Source of the DNA: an uncultured SAR86 cluster bacterium
Lineage (GTDB): Bacteria; Pseudomonadota; Gammaproteobacteria; Magnimaribacterales; D2472
DNA: 64,000 bases
Reading direction: 5' to 3'
NCBI GenBank assembly: GCA_902538705.1
Contig: CACBGD010000001.1
Span: 1-64,000, forward strand
In this document: in pieces, positions 46,923 through 56,047 of the stretch
How positions within the stretch are numbered: position 1 is the first letter of the stretch
Layout of the letters: every line of letters begins with the position of its first letter
Program-made: the position numbers and the translations under genes
Notes under the pieces: generated by a model
Told to the model about the DNA's origin: nothing
Seen by the model: only the letters and a program-made list of their open reading frames with translations
The model's database searches: none

Positions 46923-47943
46923 TAATAAGTCGCTTAAGGTCAGCTGATAATCTTTTTAAACTAAAATTATTTTCTATGTTTGCCTGGGCATTCTTAGATA
47001 ACAGATTCCTATAATCTTTATCTTGAAGTCTTGAAATTGCCTCTACTATTTGATTGGGTGATGAGAAGTCCACTAATATCCCACCACGATCTTCAGGCAA
47101 GCCACCAAATATTTGTAACGCACCATCAGTTTTTGTAGAAATGACAGGAAGACCATTCATCATAGCCTCGCCAATAATTAATCCAAATGGCTCAATTAAC
47201 GAAGGTAAACAAAAAATGTCATATTTAGTAAATTCGTCTTTTAGATTTGGGCACCAGCCCATTAGTGAAATATTTCCAAGCTCAAGTTCATTTATTTTAT
47301 TCGCTAATTTGCTTTGAAGTGGGCCCTCCCCATAAAGACTGATTTGTGCTGGAATTTCCTCTTGTTTAAGCATTACTGCAGCATCTAAAAGATCTTCAAA
47401 ACCTTTTTTTTGTATAAATCTTCCAGCAGCAATAATTTCTAAATGCCTAGAGTTTGCCCTATAGTTTTGAATTTTTGGTTTTATTAAATCAAACCCATGA
47501 CAAATGACAATATTTTTTGAGACGTTATCAGGATATTTTTTTAAAAATCTACTTAGTCCCGATTGAGTAATAAATATGTTGTATGCCTTGTGATTAGTAT
47601 TTCTAAGTTTGCCGGAATGATTAATTAGGCCTGTTTTGTTAAAAAAATTACTAAAATGTTTGAGTAACTTTGAATTATGAATAAATATCCACTTACTTTT
47701 CTTTAAGTGTTTTGCTATATCCGGCCTAAAAATAAATTTTGTATAAATATGAAAATATAAACTTTTCTTATTGAGTTCCAATATTTCTACATTGGAATGA
47801 TCTTGCAAAACCTCTATGGCATCAGCATGTTTTGGGAGTACTACTAAGTGTTTTTCATGTATAAGATTGAGTGCCTTTGAGTATGAGATCAGGCTATTTG
47901 CAATCCCCCCTTTATTTCTATCAACAGTTACAGAAACTATCAT
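46909..47943 (-). CDS. Glycosyltransferase family 4-type
   Basis: IIAAGRFIQKKGFEDLLDA, SLIEPFGLIIGEAMMNGLPVISTKTDG. Confidence 0.92.
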   Translation of the reverse strand: MIVSVTVDRNKGGIANSLISYSKALNLIHEKHLVVLPKHADAIEVLQDHSNVEILELNKKSLYFHIYTKFIFRPDIAKHLKKSKWIFIHNSKLLKHFSNFFNKTGLINHSGKLRNTNHKAYNIFITQSGLSRFLKKYPDNVSKNIVICHGFDLIKPKIQNYRANSRHLEIIAAGRFIQKKGFEDLLDAAVMLKQEEIPAQISLYGEGPLQSKLANKINELELGNISLMGWCPNLKDEFTKYDIFCLPSLIEPFGLIIGEAMMNGLPVISTKTDGALQIFGGLPEDRGGILVDFSSPNQIVEAISRLQDKDYRNLLSKNAQANIENNFSLKRLSADLKRLISDEN

Positions 47944-47958
47944 TTTTAGCCTTTATAT

Positions 47959-49713
47959 TTAATTTTTATAACTTTTTCTTCTTCTTATAAAGAAAATAAC
48001 TATAAATGCAATAAATATAATAAGAAAGATTGCTCTCCATAAGAGGGGAAGATAATTCCTTTTAAAGGTGTTTACTGTCATTTCTTCTGCCCACCCATAA
48101 TCTTGTGGTAACTCTATAACGCCATTTTTTTCGACATAAATATCATAATCTTTTAATAGCTCAAAAAGCTTATCTGGCATTTTGGATGCTAAATTTTGTG
48201 TTTCACCAGGATCTTTATAAAGATTGTATAGCTCCCACTCATTCGATCCATGTGGAGGTCTATTTCTTACTATTTTGTAATTGCCTTTAAAGAGAGCTGA
48301 GTTGCCGGTTACTTCTAAACCAATCGCTTCTGAGTCTGTATAGTTATTTTCATTAGCTCCAGCAAGAGAATTTTTAAGTGATTTACCAATTATTCTCTGA
48401 TCAACCTCCTCAAATACCATGTCACTAATTGTTGCAGCAATATCTGTAACAAATGCAAAATTATGATTTTTTCCTTTTTTAACTCCTGGCCCACTAATTA
48501 TAAGTGGCACTCTAAGGCCGCCTTCAGACATATGGAATTTAAATAAATGACTTGGGCTTGCTGTTGCTTGAGCAAACTCAGTTCCAATGTAAACATAACT
48601 ATCTTGATCACCTAGAGTCTCATAATCACGATCATAAATAGTTGTTTTTATCCAATCTCGCCAGGGCTTATGATCACTTGGATCATTTCCTTCAGGTCCA
48701 TTATCTGCAGTTACTATGAAGATTGTGTTTTCATAAAGGCCCTCCTCTTTTAGATAGTTTATGAATCTACCAATGTGGAAGTCCATTGCATCCAACATGC
48801 CAGCGAAAACAGCCATACTTTTGATAAACATTTTTTTATCTTCTTGAGTTGTATCAGACCAGCTATCAAAACTAGAAAAAGAATCAACAATATCTTTATC
48901 TGCTGAGAAAATCCCTTTTTCGACCGCTTGTTTTCTTCTAAGTTCTCTCAGAACCTCCCAGCCATCTTCATACGTTGTTAAATATTTATCTATAAACTCC
49001 TGAGGAGCCTGCAGTGGTATGTGTTGGGCTTGAAATGATAAGTATGCAAAAAATGGAGATTCTGATTCCTTATCTTCTTTAATAAATTCAATCATTTGAT
49101 CTACAAAAAATTCACTTGAATAAAAGTCTTCGGGGAGCGTGGCCTCCTTTCCATTTTTGAACCAAGGTGATTCTAAATAATATGGGAGATAAGAGTGATG
49201 ACTGAAGTTATTACCTCCAGTAGCATCTAAAATGAATGTTTTATCAAAACCTCGGTTATATGGAAGTGCTGCTGTCTCCTCTCCGCCAAAAGCCAAGTGC
49301 CATTTTCCTGTCATATATGATTTATAACCGGCTGGTTTAAGTATTTCTGCAAGTGTGAGAGCATCATCTCTTAAATACCCTTCATAACCAGGAGTGTTTC
49401 TATATTTCCAGGGCATGACTTCTGGGATCATTGGGATTCCCGTATTGTGGTTATCCATTCCAGTGAGTAGCATAGCTCTCGAGGGGGCACACTCTGGTGT
49501 TGTATGGTAATTTGTAAACAGCATCCCTTCATTGGCTAAAGTATCCATATTTGGTGTGTCGATCTCACCGCCGAATGCCTGCAAATCAGTTAAACCAAGG
49601 TCATCAATTAAAATTAAAACAATATTTGGTTTGCTTGCAGCAATAGTGTTTAGCGAAGCAAATAAAAGAAAAATGAAGGGTATTTGAAATAAAAAATTAT
49701 TTTTGTTTAACAT
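47959..49713 (-). CDS. Arylsulfatase, exported, C-terminal TM
   Basis: KPNIVLILIDDLG, CAPSRAMLLTG formylglycine motif, GKWHLAFG, hydrophobic C-terminus plus RRRK. Confidence 0.94.
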   Translation of the reverse strand: MLNKNNFLFQIPFIFLLFASLNTIAASKPNIVLILIDDLGLTDLQAFGGEIDTPNMDTLANEGMLFTNYHTTPECAPSRAMLLTGMDNHNTGIPMIPEVMPWKYRNTPGYEGYLRDDALTLAEILKPAGYKSYMTGKWHLAFGGEETAALPYNRGFDKTFILDATGGNNFSHHSYLPYYLESPWFKNGKEATLPEDFYSSEFFVDQMIEFIKEDKESESPFFAYLSFQAQHIPLQAPQEFIDKYLTTYEDGWEVLRELRRKQAVEKGIFSADKDIVDSFSSFDSWSDTTQEDKKMFIKSMAVFAGMLDAMDFHIGRFINYLKEEGLYENTIFIVTADNGPEGNDPSDHKPWRDWIKTTIYDRDYETLGDQDSYVYIGTEFAQATASPSHLFKFHMSEGGLRVPLIISGPGVKKGKNHNFAFVTDIAATISDMVFEEVDQRIIGKSLKNSLAGANENNYTDSEAIGLEVTGNSALFKGNYKIVRNRPPHGSNEWELYNLYKDPGETQNLASKMPDKLFELLKDYDIYVEKNGVIELPQDYGWAEEMTVNTFKRNYLPLLWRAIFLIIFIAFIVIFFIRRRKSYKN

Positions 49714-49750
49714 TTTTAAATTTAGTTATTCACTCAATATCATTATGTTT

Positions 49751-50233
49751 CTAGCATTTACTCCATACAAGGATATCCTTAAATCCATCAAATTCTGCGG
49801 AAAGTTCTAATATATTATTTTCTGATGAAAATTTATGTTTTCTTGTAAGAGTTGTATTTACCCACTGAGGTAGGAGGCTTACCTCCACATTATGATAAAC
49901 ATTAGTATCATCGGCCTCATATCTGCCTGCATAAGATACATAACCGTTAGCAGCTAAGAAAAAATTTTTAACTACTTCATGAGTATCTTCCTCTAGCACA
50001 GTATTGTTTTTTAGTTCATAGACTATCTTTGATATTTTTGATCTGTTGTCAGAAACATGAGAGCGATCTTTTTGCATCAATGTGGCAGACATCCAGCCCT
50101 CAGGATGGTAGATCAAAAACCCATTTACTTTGCCCAAAAAAGGGTATGTCTCTTTTCCATCTGGCTTTAAAACAAACCATTTGTTGAGTTTCCATGTCCC
50201 AATAAATTTTTGTACTAAATTTTTTTTATTCAT
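49751..50233 (-). CDS. Lipocalin-like domain protein
   Basis: KFIGTWKLNKWFVLKPDGKETYPFLGKVNGFLIYHPEGWMSA. Confidence 0.8.
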   Translation of the reverse strand: MNKKNLVQKFIGTWKLNKWFVLKPDGKETYPFLGKVNGFLIYHPEGWMSATLMQKDRSHVSDNRSKISKIVYELKNNTVLEEDTHEVVKNFFLAANGYVSYAGRYEADDTNVYHNVEVSLLPQWVNTTLTRKHKFSSENNILELSAEFDGFKDILVWSKC

Positions 50234-50245
50234 TTTTTATAATTA

Positions 50246-50734
50246 TTAATCGGCGCTTTGAGTCTGCAAACCAACATCTACAGCAATTGAGTTAGGAACA
50301 AGCATGGTTAAAGCATAGTGAACTATCTTCCATTCACCATCAATTAGTTGGACAACACCGGTCCCTCTGCAATGTCCTAACTTTTCATTAAACAAGATCT
50401 CATCAAACCAGCGCATGTCCTTGTTTCCCTCCCAGTTACGCTCAATCACTGAATAGCTCCACCCATTACCATCATCAAAAGCTGGCTTAGCATAAGCTTT
50501 AAATTCTTCTATAGTCCATCGCTCCGTCTTATCTGTTCCAAGAAAAATAGCATTTGTGCTATATCGATCAAAGTAGGTTTCAAAATTTCCCTCATGTGCG
50601 TCTAAATGAAGGCCATCTACAAGAGCATTAATTGCATTAAGCTGGTCATCAGGTACTAAGACATTTTTAGGTGAGCATGATATTAAAAATGTCATTGAGA
50701 CAATTAAGAAAAATTTGTTAGGCTTCATTTTCAT
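50246..50734 (-). CDS. SnoaL/NTF2-like (DUF4440) predicted lipoprotein
   Basis: Lipobox LISC; NTF2-like WTIEEFKAYAKP, start probably 50734. Confidence 0.75.
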   Translation of the reverse strand: MKMKPNKFFLIVSMTFLISCSPKNVLVPDDQLNAINALVDGLHLDAHEGNFETYFDRYSTNAIFLGTDKTERWTIEEFKAYAKPAFDDGNGWSYSVIERNWEGNKDMRWFDEILFNEKLGHCRGTGVVQLIDGEWKIVHYALTMLVPNSIAVDVGLQTQSAD

Positions 50735-50741
50735 ATAGATA

Positions 50742-51020
50742 TTATTCAAACACAGTAAGCGCAAAAATTGCTAAAACAAAAATAGTTATAAAAATGAGGA
50801 AGTCCAATTGATTTTGAAAAGATGACGGTTTAAATGAGTAATAATAGCGAGCTAATAAGCCTATCCAAGTCAAATAAGCCAATAATGTGAGTATTTTTTG
50901 CAGGAAGGCATTTACTATAAAATAGGGGAAAATTCCAAATATAAAAAACATAAAAAAAGCAGTTGTTATCCCGCCAACAAATGATTCGTTTTCAAGAAGA
51001 ATCTTTAACTTCTCTTTCAA
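50742..51020 (-). CDS. Small two/three-TM protein, paralog of the 53877-54083 protein
   Basis: ENESFVGGITTAFFMFFIFGIFPYFIVN...LTWIGLL shared with the other. Confidence 0.6.
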   Translation of the reverse strand: MKEKLKILLENESFVGGITTAFFMFFIFGIFPYFIVNAFLQKILTLLAYLTWIGLLARYYYSFKPSSFQNQLDFLIFITIFVLAIFALTVFE

Positions 51021-51033
51021 GGCTTAGTTAGAT

Positions 51034-51303
51034 TTACAGTTCAAAAGTTTCATCAAGAATAAACATCTCGACACCACCGGTAATTTTATCCTCTGACATT
51101 GCCTCTGCAGTTGCTGGATCATTAAATATTCTTAAGAATTCATCAACATCATTTGTTTCAAAAACAGCAATTACCGTTTTATCATTTGCTGCTCCCATGT
51201 GGGCAAGTGATACGCCCTGACTTTTAAATAAGTCAACGTGGGTTTTAAATTTTTCTCTCCAGTGATCAACGCTTTCAACTTCTGCTCTTACTGCTATCAA
51301 CAT
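51034..51303 (-). CDS. Small ferredoxin-fold-like (DUF3764-like) protein
   Basis: 89 aa, AVRAEVESVDHWREKFKTHVDLF. Confidence 0.55.
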   Translation of the reverse strand: MLIAVRAEVESVDHWREKFKTHVDLFKSQGVSLAHMGAANDKTVIAVFETNDVDEFLRIFNDPATAEAMSEDKITGGVEMFILDETFEL

Positions 51304-51336
51304 TTGCTGCCTCCTTTAATTATTATCAACTTTGTT

Positions 51337-52023
51337 TCATCGCCTTAGAAGTATAACAATCCAACGACTAAGGTTTAGAATATCAGCTAATGCGGCCGAC
51401 ACATAGGTAAGGGCCGCAGCCCTCAAAATATGACTAGCAGCTTTTTCTTCGGACTGTGATACGTAGTTACCTTCTCTTAATAGGGGGAGCGCTTTAGAAA
51501 AACTTGCGTCAAATTCAATTGGCAGGGTCACTGCATGAATCATCATGCGTGCGGTGAAACCAGATAGCCCTAGGAGAAGCAATAAAGAAAATGGCATTGG
51601 ATGACGTGTAATAATTCCAATCACCGGCGACAAAGAGATAATGACAGCACTCCAGCGAGCCACTTTATCAACAATTGGAATCATCTTTGTTCTAGTAGCT
51701 AGACGTTTATCGCCTTGTTGATCTTGGATTGCATGTCCAACTTCATGAGCAGCAATAGCAATTGCAGTTAAGGATTTAGATTCATAATGTTCTCGCGAAA
51801 GCCTAACTTTTTTTTCAATTGGATCATAATGATCTCCTAACTCAGTTACTTCGACGTCCACATCATTTAGTGAAAATTTTTCGATTAAGTGCTTTGCAAG
51901 CTCTCCCCCAGTTCCTGGAATTTCGGGTTTTTCTGATGAATACCTCCACATAACCATCTTCACCCATAAAGATGGTCCAAATATTATCGCTATAACTATT
52001 AACGCGCCCGCAACAAAAACCAT
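51337..52023 (-). CDS. YugP-like neutral zinc metallopeptidase
   Basis: AAHEVGHAIQDQQGDK plus multiple TM. Confidence 0.9.
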   Translation of the reverse strand: MVFVAGALIVIAIIFGPSLWVKMVMWRYSSEKPEIPGTGGELAKHLIEKFSLNDVDVEVTELGDHYDPIEKKVRLSREHYESKSLTAIAIAAHEVGHAIQDQQGDKRLATRTKMIPIVDKVARWSAVIISLSPVIGIITRHPMPFSLLLLLGLSGFTARMMIHAVTLPIEFDASFSKALPLLREGNYVSQSEEKAASHILRAAALTYVSAALADILNLSRWIVILLRR

Positions 52024-52120
52024 ACTTTATGCTCTTAAAAAAATCTTTGATTTGATATTAAAATTACCTTATCAAAGATTCTTTTAAAACTCTAAATAAG
52101 TTTTATAGTGATCTAAAACT

Positions 52121-53782
52121 CTATAGGATATCTTGACCAGTATTTACAAGAGATACAATTTTTGTTTCGCTTTCTTTCCAACCATACCTAACAGCTTTGA
52201 TGTAAATTTTTCTATTTTTTCTTATTTTAATGGGATCGGAATAAACTTCCCAATTATTGCCATCGTAAGAGAATCCAATCGAAGCATTTACACTATCTTT
52301 TTTGTTCTTTAAATACAAAAATCCATCGCTAATGCTATGCAGGGGTTGAGCAGTTCGGGGCTGAGAATTTCCAGGCCAGAAAACTTCTATTAAATCGTCT
52401 TCTTCTAATTCTCCATAAAAGTCATTCCTCTCTATCCATTCCTCAAGGATATTCTCTAACGACTTAGCTACTTCTATATAATTAGGATCGTAAGCGAGAT
52501 TATTAATTTCATAAGGATCTTTATTCAAATCATATAACTGCAATTCAGGAATGAGTTCCATCCATAATTTTTGAATTTCATTAAGTTCATTATTCTCATA
52601 CATTTTTCTTAATTCTTTCATCGACATAAGATTTTCTCTGAATGATAGCTTTTGTGCACCTACAATCCCTAAAGAATAGTTTTTAATTAATTTATATTCC
52701 TTATTTCGTACTGCACGCGTTTTACCTTTAAAATTGTCTAGCCTGTCTCTAGCAGCAAAAATATATTCATTTTTTTCTTTTCCAAAAATTGATTTCCCAT
52801 CCATATAACTCGGTATTGGAATTCCAGCTAGATCAAGAACTGTTGGTGCAATATCTAGAAAAGATACAAGATCATAAATTTTTTCATGTGGTTTGTACCA
52901 CGTTGAAAATTTTTCTGGTACGAGGACCAAAAATGGAACATTAATGCCAGTATCAAATAATTCCCTTTTATATCTTGGTAAACCATCGCCATGGTCAGAA
53001 GTAAAAATAATGATAGTTTGATCAAGAATATTATCATTTCTAAGCTGCTCAATTATTTCTTTTACTTCAATATCAAGTATATAAATGTTGTTATAGGTCC
53101 TTGCAATATCCTTTCTTACCTCATAAGTGTTAGGTAAAAATGGAGGCACTATTACATCTTCGGGTTTTACTGGGGTCTCATAAAACATTTGTTTTGTCTG
53201 CTGAACTAGTTTTATAGCTTCTGTATCTAAGGAGTTCATTAATCCTCTAAAAATTCCACTTTCATGCGTAATTGATAAATTAATCATGCCAAAAAAAGGA
53301 TCAGAGTTTTTTCTATTCCTCCAACCAAATTTTTCTTTTTCTGAATTCCAAATTGTGAAAGGACCACTACCTGGAAATACTCCACTAAATTGGTAATCAA
53401 GCTTGTCGTTTGTGAAAGTGAAATATCCATGTTTCCTTAAAATCTCAGGAAACGCCTTAATGTGTGCTTCTGGAACTGCAAGATAGGGAACGCTTCCACC
53501 AGAACTGGTTCTCATATGCATTGAACCAATTGATATTTGATTCTTCCCTGTTAATAAAGCAGATCTGCTGCAGGCACAAACACCGGCAGTAGTGAAAGCA
53601 TTCATAAAAGAAGTCCCTTTTTCCACAAGCTCATCTAAATTTGGAGTAACTGCAATTCTATCTCCTAGCGCATTAATTCTTAGACTCATGTCGTCTGCCA
53701 TTATTACCAGGATATTTGGTCTTTCATCAGAAAAAATTTCTAGGGAGATTATTACAAATAAAATCGTTAAAACGGTTCTCAT
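52121..53782 (-). CDS. Exported sulfatase with atypical CxCSR motif
   Basis: RPNILVIMADDMS, GVCACSRSALLTGKNQ, IIFTSDHGDGLPRYKREL. Confidence 0.9.
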   Translation of the reverse strand: MRTVLTILFVIISLEIFSDERPNILVIMADDMSLRINALGDRIAVTPNLDELVEKGTSFMNAFTTAGVCACSRSALLTGKNQISIGSMHMRTSSGGSVPYLAVPEAHIKAFPEILRKHGYFTFTNDKLDYQFSGVFPGSGPFTIWNSEKEKFGWRNRKNSDPFFGMINLSITHESGIFRGLMNSLDTEAIKLVQQTKQMFYETPVKPEDVIVPPFLPNTYEVRKDIARTYNNIYILDIEVKEIIEQLRNDNILDQTIIIFTSDHGDGLPRYKRELFDTGINVPFLVLVPEKFSTWYKPHEKIYDLVSFLDIAPTVLDLAGIPIPSYMDGKSIFGKEKNEYIFAARDRLDNFKGKTRAVRNKEYKLIKNYSLGIVGAQKLSFRENLMSMKELRKMYENNELNEIQKLWMELIPELQLYDLNKDPYEINNLAYDPNYIEVAKSLENILEEWIERNDFYGELEEDDLIEVFWPGNSQPRTAQPLHSISDGFLYLKNKKDSVNASIGFSYDGNNWEVYSDPIKIRKNRKIYIKAVRYGWKESETKIVSLVNTGQDIL

Positions 53783-53788
53783 TAGAAA

Positions 53789-53884
53789 CTATCCAATCAT
53801 AAGAAGCATAAATATCCATCCAAGGTTAAAACCTATTAATGTCCAAAAGAGTGCTTTTCTATCAAAATTTATTTTTTTATTCAT
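53789..53884 (-). CDS. 31-aa single-TM mini-protein (not in ORF track)
   Basis: MNKKINFDRKALFWTLIGFNLGWIFMLLMIG; start overlaps upstream stop. Confidence 0.45.
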   Translation of the reverse strand: MNKKINFDRKALFWTLIGFNLGWIFMLLMIG

Positions 53885-54083
53885 TATTTTTTAAAAGTTG
53901 TTTTCTATAAAAAAGGATGCCGATCCAAATCGAAAAAGTAAAAGCCTCAAGGGTTATCATCAAATTAAAATTTCTAACAAAATCAGGGATAATACCAACT
54001 GTGAAGATGCAGAAAAATACTGTTAATGTTCCACCAACAAAAGAATTACTTTTTTTAAGATAGGTATGAAATATTTCTTTCAT
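53877..54083 (-). CDS. Small TM protein, paralog of 50742-51020
   Basis: SNSFVGGTLTVFFCIFTVGIIPDFVRN...IWIGIL. Confidence 0.6.
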   Translation of the reverse strand: MKEIFHTYLKKSNSFVGGTLTVFFCIFTVGIIPDFVRNFNLMITLEAFTFSIWIGILFYRKQLLKNNE

Positions 54084-54202
54084 CTTAAATCACTGTTTCC
54101 TTCTAAAATAGAAAATGACTTATTTGGACAACTTTTTTTAAGGTTATAGCCAGCAGCTATTCCAGATATACCAGCACCAACTATTACTACATCTTTATGC
54201 AT
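54080..54202 (-). pseudogene. N-terminal 40-aa remnant of flavin-containing/Baeyer-Villiger monooxygenase
   Basis: MHKDVVIVGAGISGIAAGYNLKKSCPNKSFSILEGNSDLR-stop: FAD Rossmann GxGxxG N-terminus, truncated before the expected GGTW. Confidence 0.65.
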
Positions 54203-54205
54203 AGC

Positions 54206-55570
54206 TCATTCTGCTCGTTTCAATTCAATATCTTCTATTATCATTTCAGCCTGTTCCACTGCTAGGCCTATGTAAGTCTCAGGATTAAGAATTTTATTTA
54301 ACTCATTTTCAGAAATATTTTCTCTTATAGTTTTATTTGAAAGAGCGGCCTCTTTTAATGATATATTCTCTTTAAGTGCTAGCTTTGCAACATCATGCAT
54401 AAGATTATTTGCTGTATCTTTCCCTATTTTATCCGCTAAATAAAAAGTTAATCTTTGAGAAAGTATCAACCCATTGGTAATTTCTAAATTTTCTCTCATT
54501 TGATTTTTATTTACTTTAAGATCTCTAAGAAGTGGTTTGGCTCTATCAAGCATCTTTTCTGATTCTATAGATATACTTTTCAGCTCATCATCACTTTTTT
54601 GACCATCCCTTTCAAAGCTATTGACCATATCATCAAGGACTATCTCAGCAAGCCTTGGTATCACTCTAGAATATTCTATTAGGTCACCAGGACCTCTAGG
54701 ATTCTTTTTTTGAGGCATTGTGCTACTACCTACAGATCTAGACCCTAAATACTCTTCTGTCTCTGCTATTTCAGTCATTTGGAGTAGTGTAAGCTCATTA
54801 CCAGTCCTACCAAATGATTTTGAAATAATTGCTAATGTTAGAGCATATTCTGCAAAAACATCTCTAATACCGTGCCAATCATCCTTAGACGGACTATTCA
54901 ATCCTAAGTTTTGCATCATTAATGCCTCTGTTTCTATTGCTTTATCTCCCAGCCCTAGATATGAACCAACAGCTCCTTTTAATATACCGGATTTGTTTAT
55001 TTTTGATTGAACGTGTTCTAATCTTTCAATATTTCTTCTATTTTCAGCCAACCATGTGCTTGTTTTTTTTCCAAATGTAATTGGAAGAGCGTGTTGCCCT
55101 AAAGTTCTACCTGGCATGTATGTATATAAGTTATCTTCTGTAAGAATAATTAAATATTCTTCAATCTCTAATAAATCATCAATTAACAAATCTATTGAAT
55201 CTCTAATTTGTAAAACTAAAACAGTGTCCCAGATATCTACAGTAGTTGCACCATAATGCAAGTATTCAGAAGCATCATTATCTATAGATCTTTTCCAAAC
55301 ATTTAATCTTGCTACAAGTGTATGTCTGACTAGCTTGTGTTCTGCATCAATATCATCTTGATTAAGATATTTTAAATTAGCTTTTGATTTAATTTCATTT
55401 GCAGCCCATTCTGGAATTATACCGAGTTCGGCTTGAGCTTCAGCCAAAGCTACTTCAACATCCATAAATAGTTGATTTCTATACTCGGGTGAAAATATGT
55501 CTGCTACTTTTTTATCAGCATTAATAATTAAAGGAAGAATAAAAATGAAGGTAATTAGAGTTTTTTTCAT
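54206..55570 (-). CDS. Adenylosuccinate lyase / cycloisomerase-superfamily protein with predicted signal peptide
   Basis: MKKTLITFIFILPLIINADKK then FSPEYRNQLFMDVEVALAEAQAELGIIP; GSSTMPQKKNP signature. Confidence 0.88.
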   Translation of the reverse strand: MKKTLITFIFILPLIINADKKVADIFSPEYRNQLFMDVEVALAEAQAELGIIPEWAANEIKSKANLKYLNQDDIDAEHKLVRHTLVARLNVWKRSIDNDASEYLHYGATTVDIWDTVLVLQIRDSIDLLIDDLLEIEEYLIILTEDNLYTYMPGRTLGQHALPITFGKKTSTWLAENRRNIERLEHVQSKINKSGILKGAVGSYLGLGDKAIETEALMMQNLGLNSPSKDDWHGIRDVFAEYALTLAIISKSFGRTGNELTLLQMTEIAETEEYLGSRSVGSSTMPQKKNPRGPGDLIEYSRVIPRLAEIVLDDMVNSFERDGQKSDDELKSISIESEKMLDRAKPLLRDLKVNKNQMRENLEITNGLILSQRLTFYLADKIGKDTANNLMHDVAKLALKENISLKEAALSNKTIRENISENELNKILNPETYIGLAVEQAEMIIEDIELKRAE

Positions 55571-55602
55571 GTAATTATTATATGGGTTATGATTAATTGT
55601 AA

Positions 55603-55678
55603 TAGATTCTTGCGAATCTAATTCTCTGTTCAAAACTATTCCACAGTGACTGACTTCAACAAAACAGAGAATTAGATT
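55603..55678. repeat. Nested inverted repeats: 7-bp hairpin and 16-bp perfect IR surrounding a glmS-end copy
   Basis: TAGATTC-TTGC-GAATCTA (55603-55620); AATCTAATTCTCTGTT (55615-55630) / AACAGAGAATTAGATT (55663-55678). Confidence 0.75.
55636..55656 (-). repeat. Copy of glmS 3' end (KSVTVE-stop)
   Basis: Minus strand AAGTCAGTCACTGTGGAATAG, 19/21 identical to glmS end AAGTCAGTCACTGTTGAATAA. Confidence 0.75.
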
Positions 55679-55738
55679 TTTTGTTCTGAAACCCTTTGTG
55701 GAAACTCTGGTAAAACTTTATATATTTCTCTTCCACTG

Positions 55739-55978
55739 CTAATTGTTATATTTTATTTTCTTGCCTTCTGCATCTGTAAACTCTCCAAAACATGCGATTA
55801 TGAAGTCAGCAAGTGCCCAAATGCCCAATCCACCAATTGTAAGTATCATGAAAATGCCAGATTTTATTTTTCCGCAATAAAATCTATGAACCCCAAAAAC
55901 ACCTAAAAGAAAACATAATACTAGCAATAAGAAAAAATTTTTATCACTTGTTTCTGATCTGATTATCACTTCATTCAT
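55739..55978 (-). CDS. TM2-domain membrane protein
   Basis: LLGVFGVHRFYCGKIKSGIFMILTIGGLGIWALADFI. Confidence 0.9.
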   Translation of the reverse strand: MNEVIIRSETSDKNFFLLLVLCFLLGVFGVHRFYCGKIKSGIFMILTIGGLGIWALADFIIACFGEFTDAEGKKIKYNN

Positions 55979-56008
55979 TTTCTTCTCCGTTTAATTATCT
56001 GTTTTGTT

Positions 56009-56026
56009 CTACTCCACCGTAACTGA
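56009..56026 (-). repeat. Diverged copy of glmS 3' end (SVTVE-stop)
   Basis: Minus strand TCAGTTACGGTGGAGTAG vs glmS TCAGTCACTGTTGAATAA; all differences at third codon positions. Confidence 0.55.
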
Positions 56027-56047
56027 TTAAATTTGAGACATCTTTCC

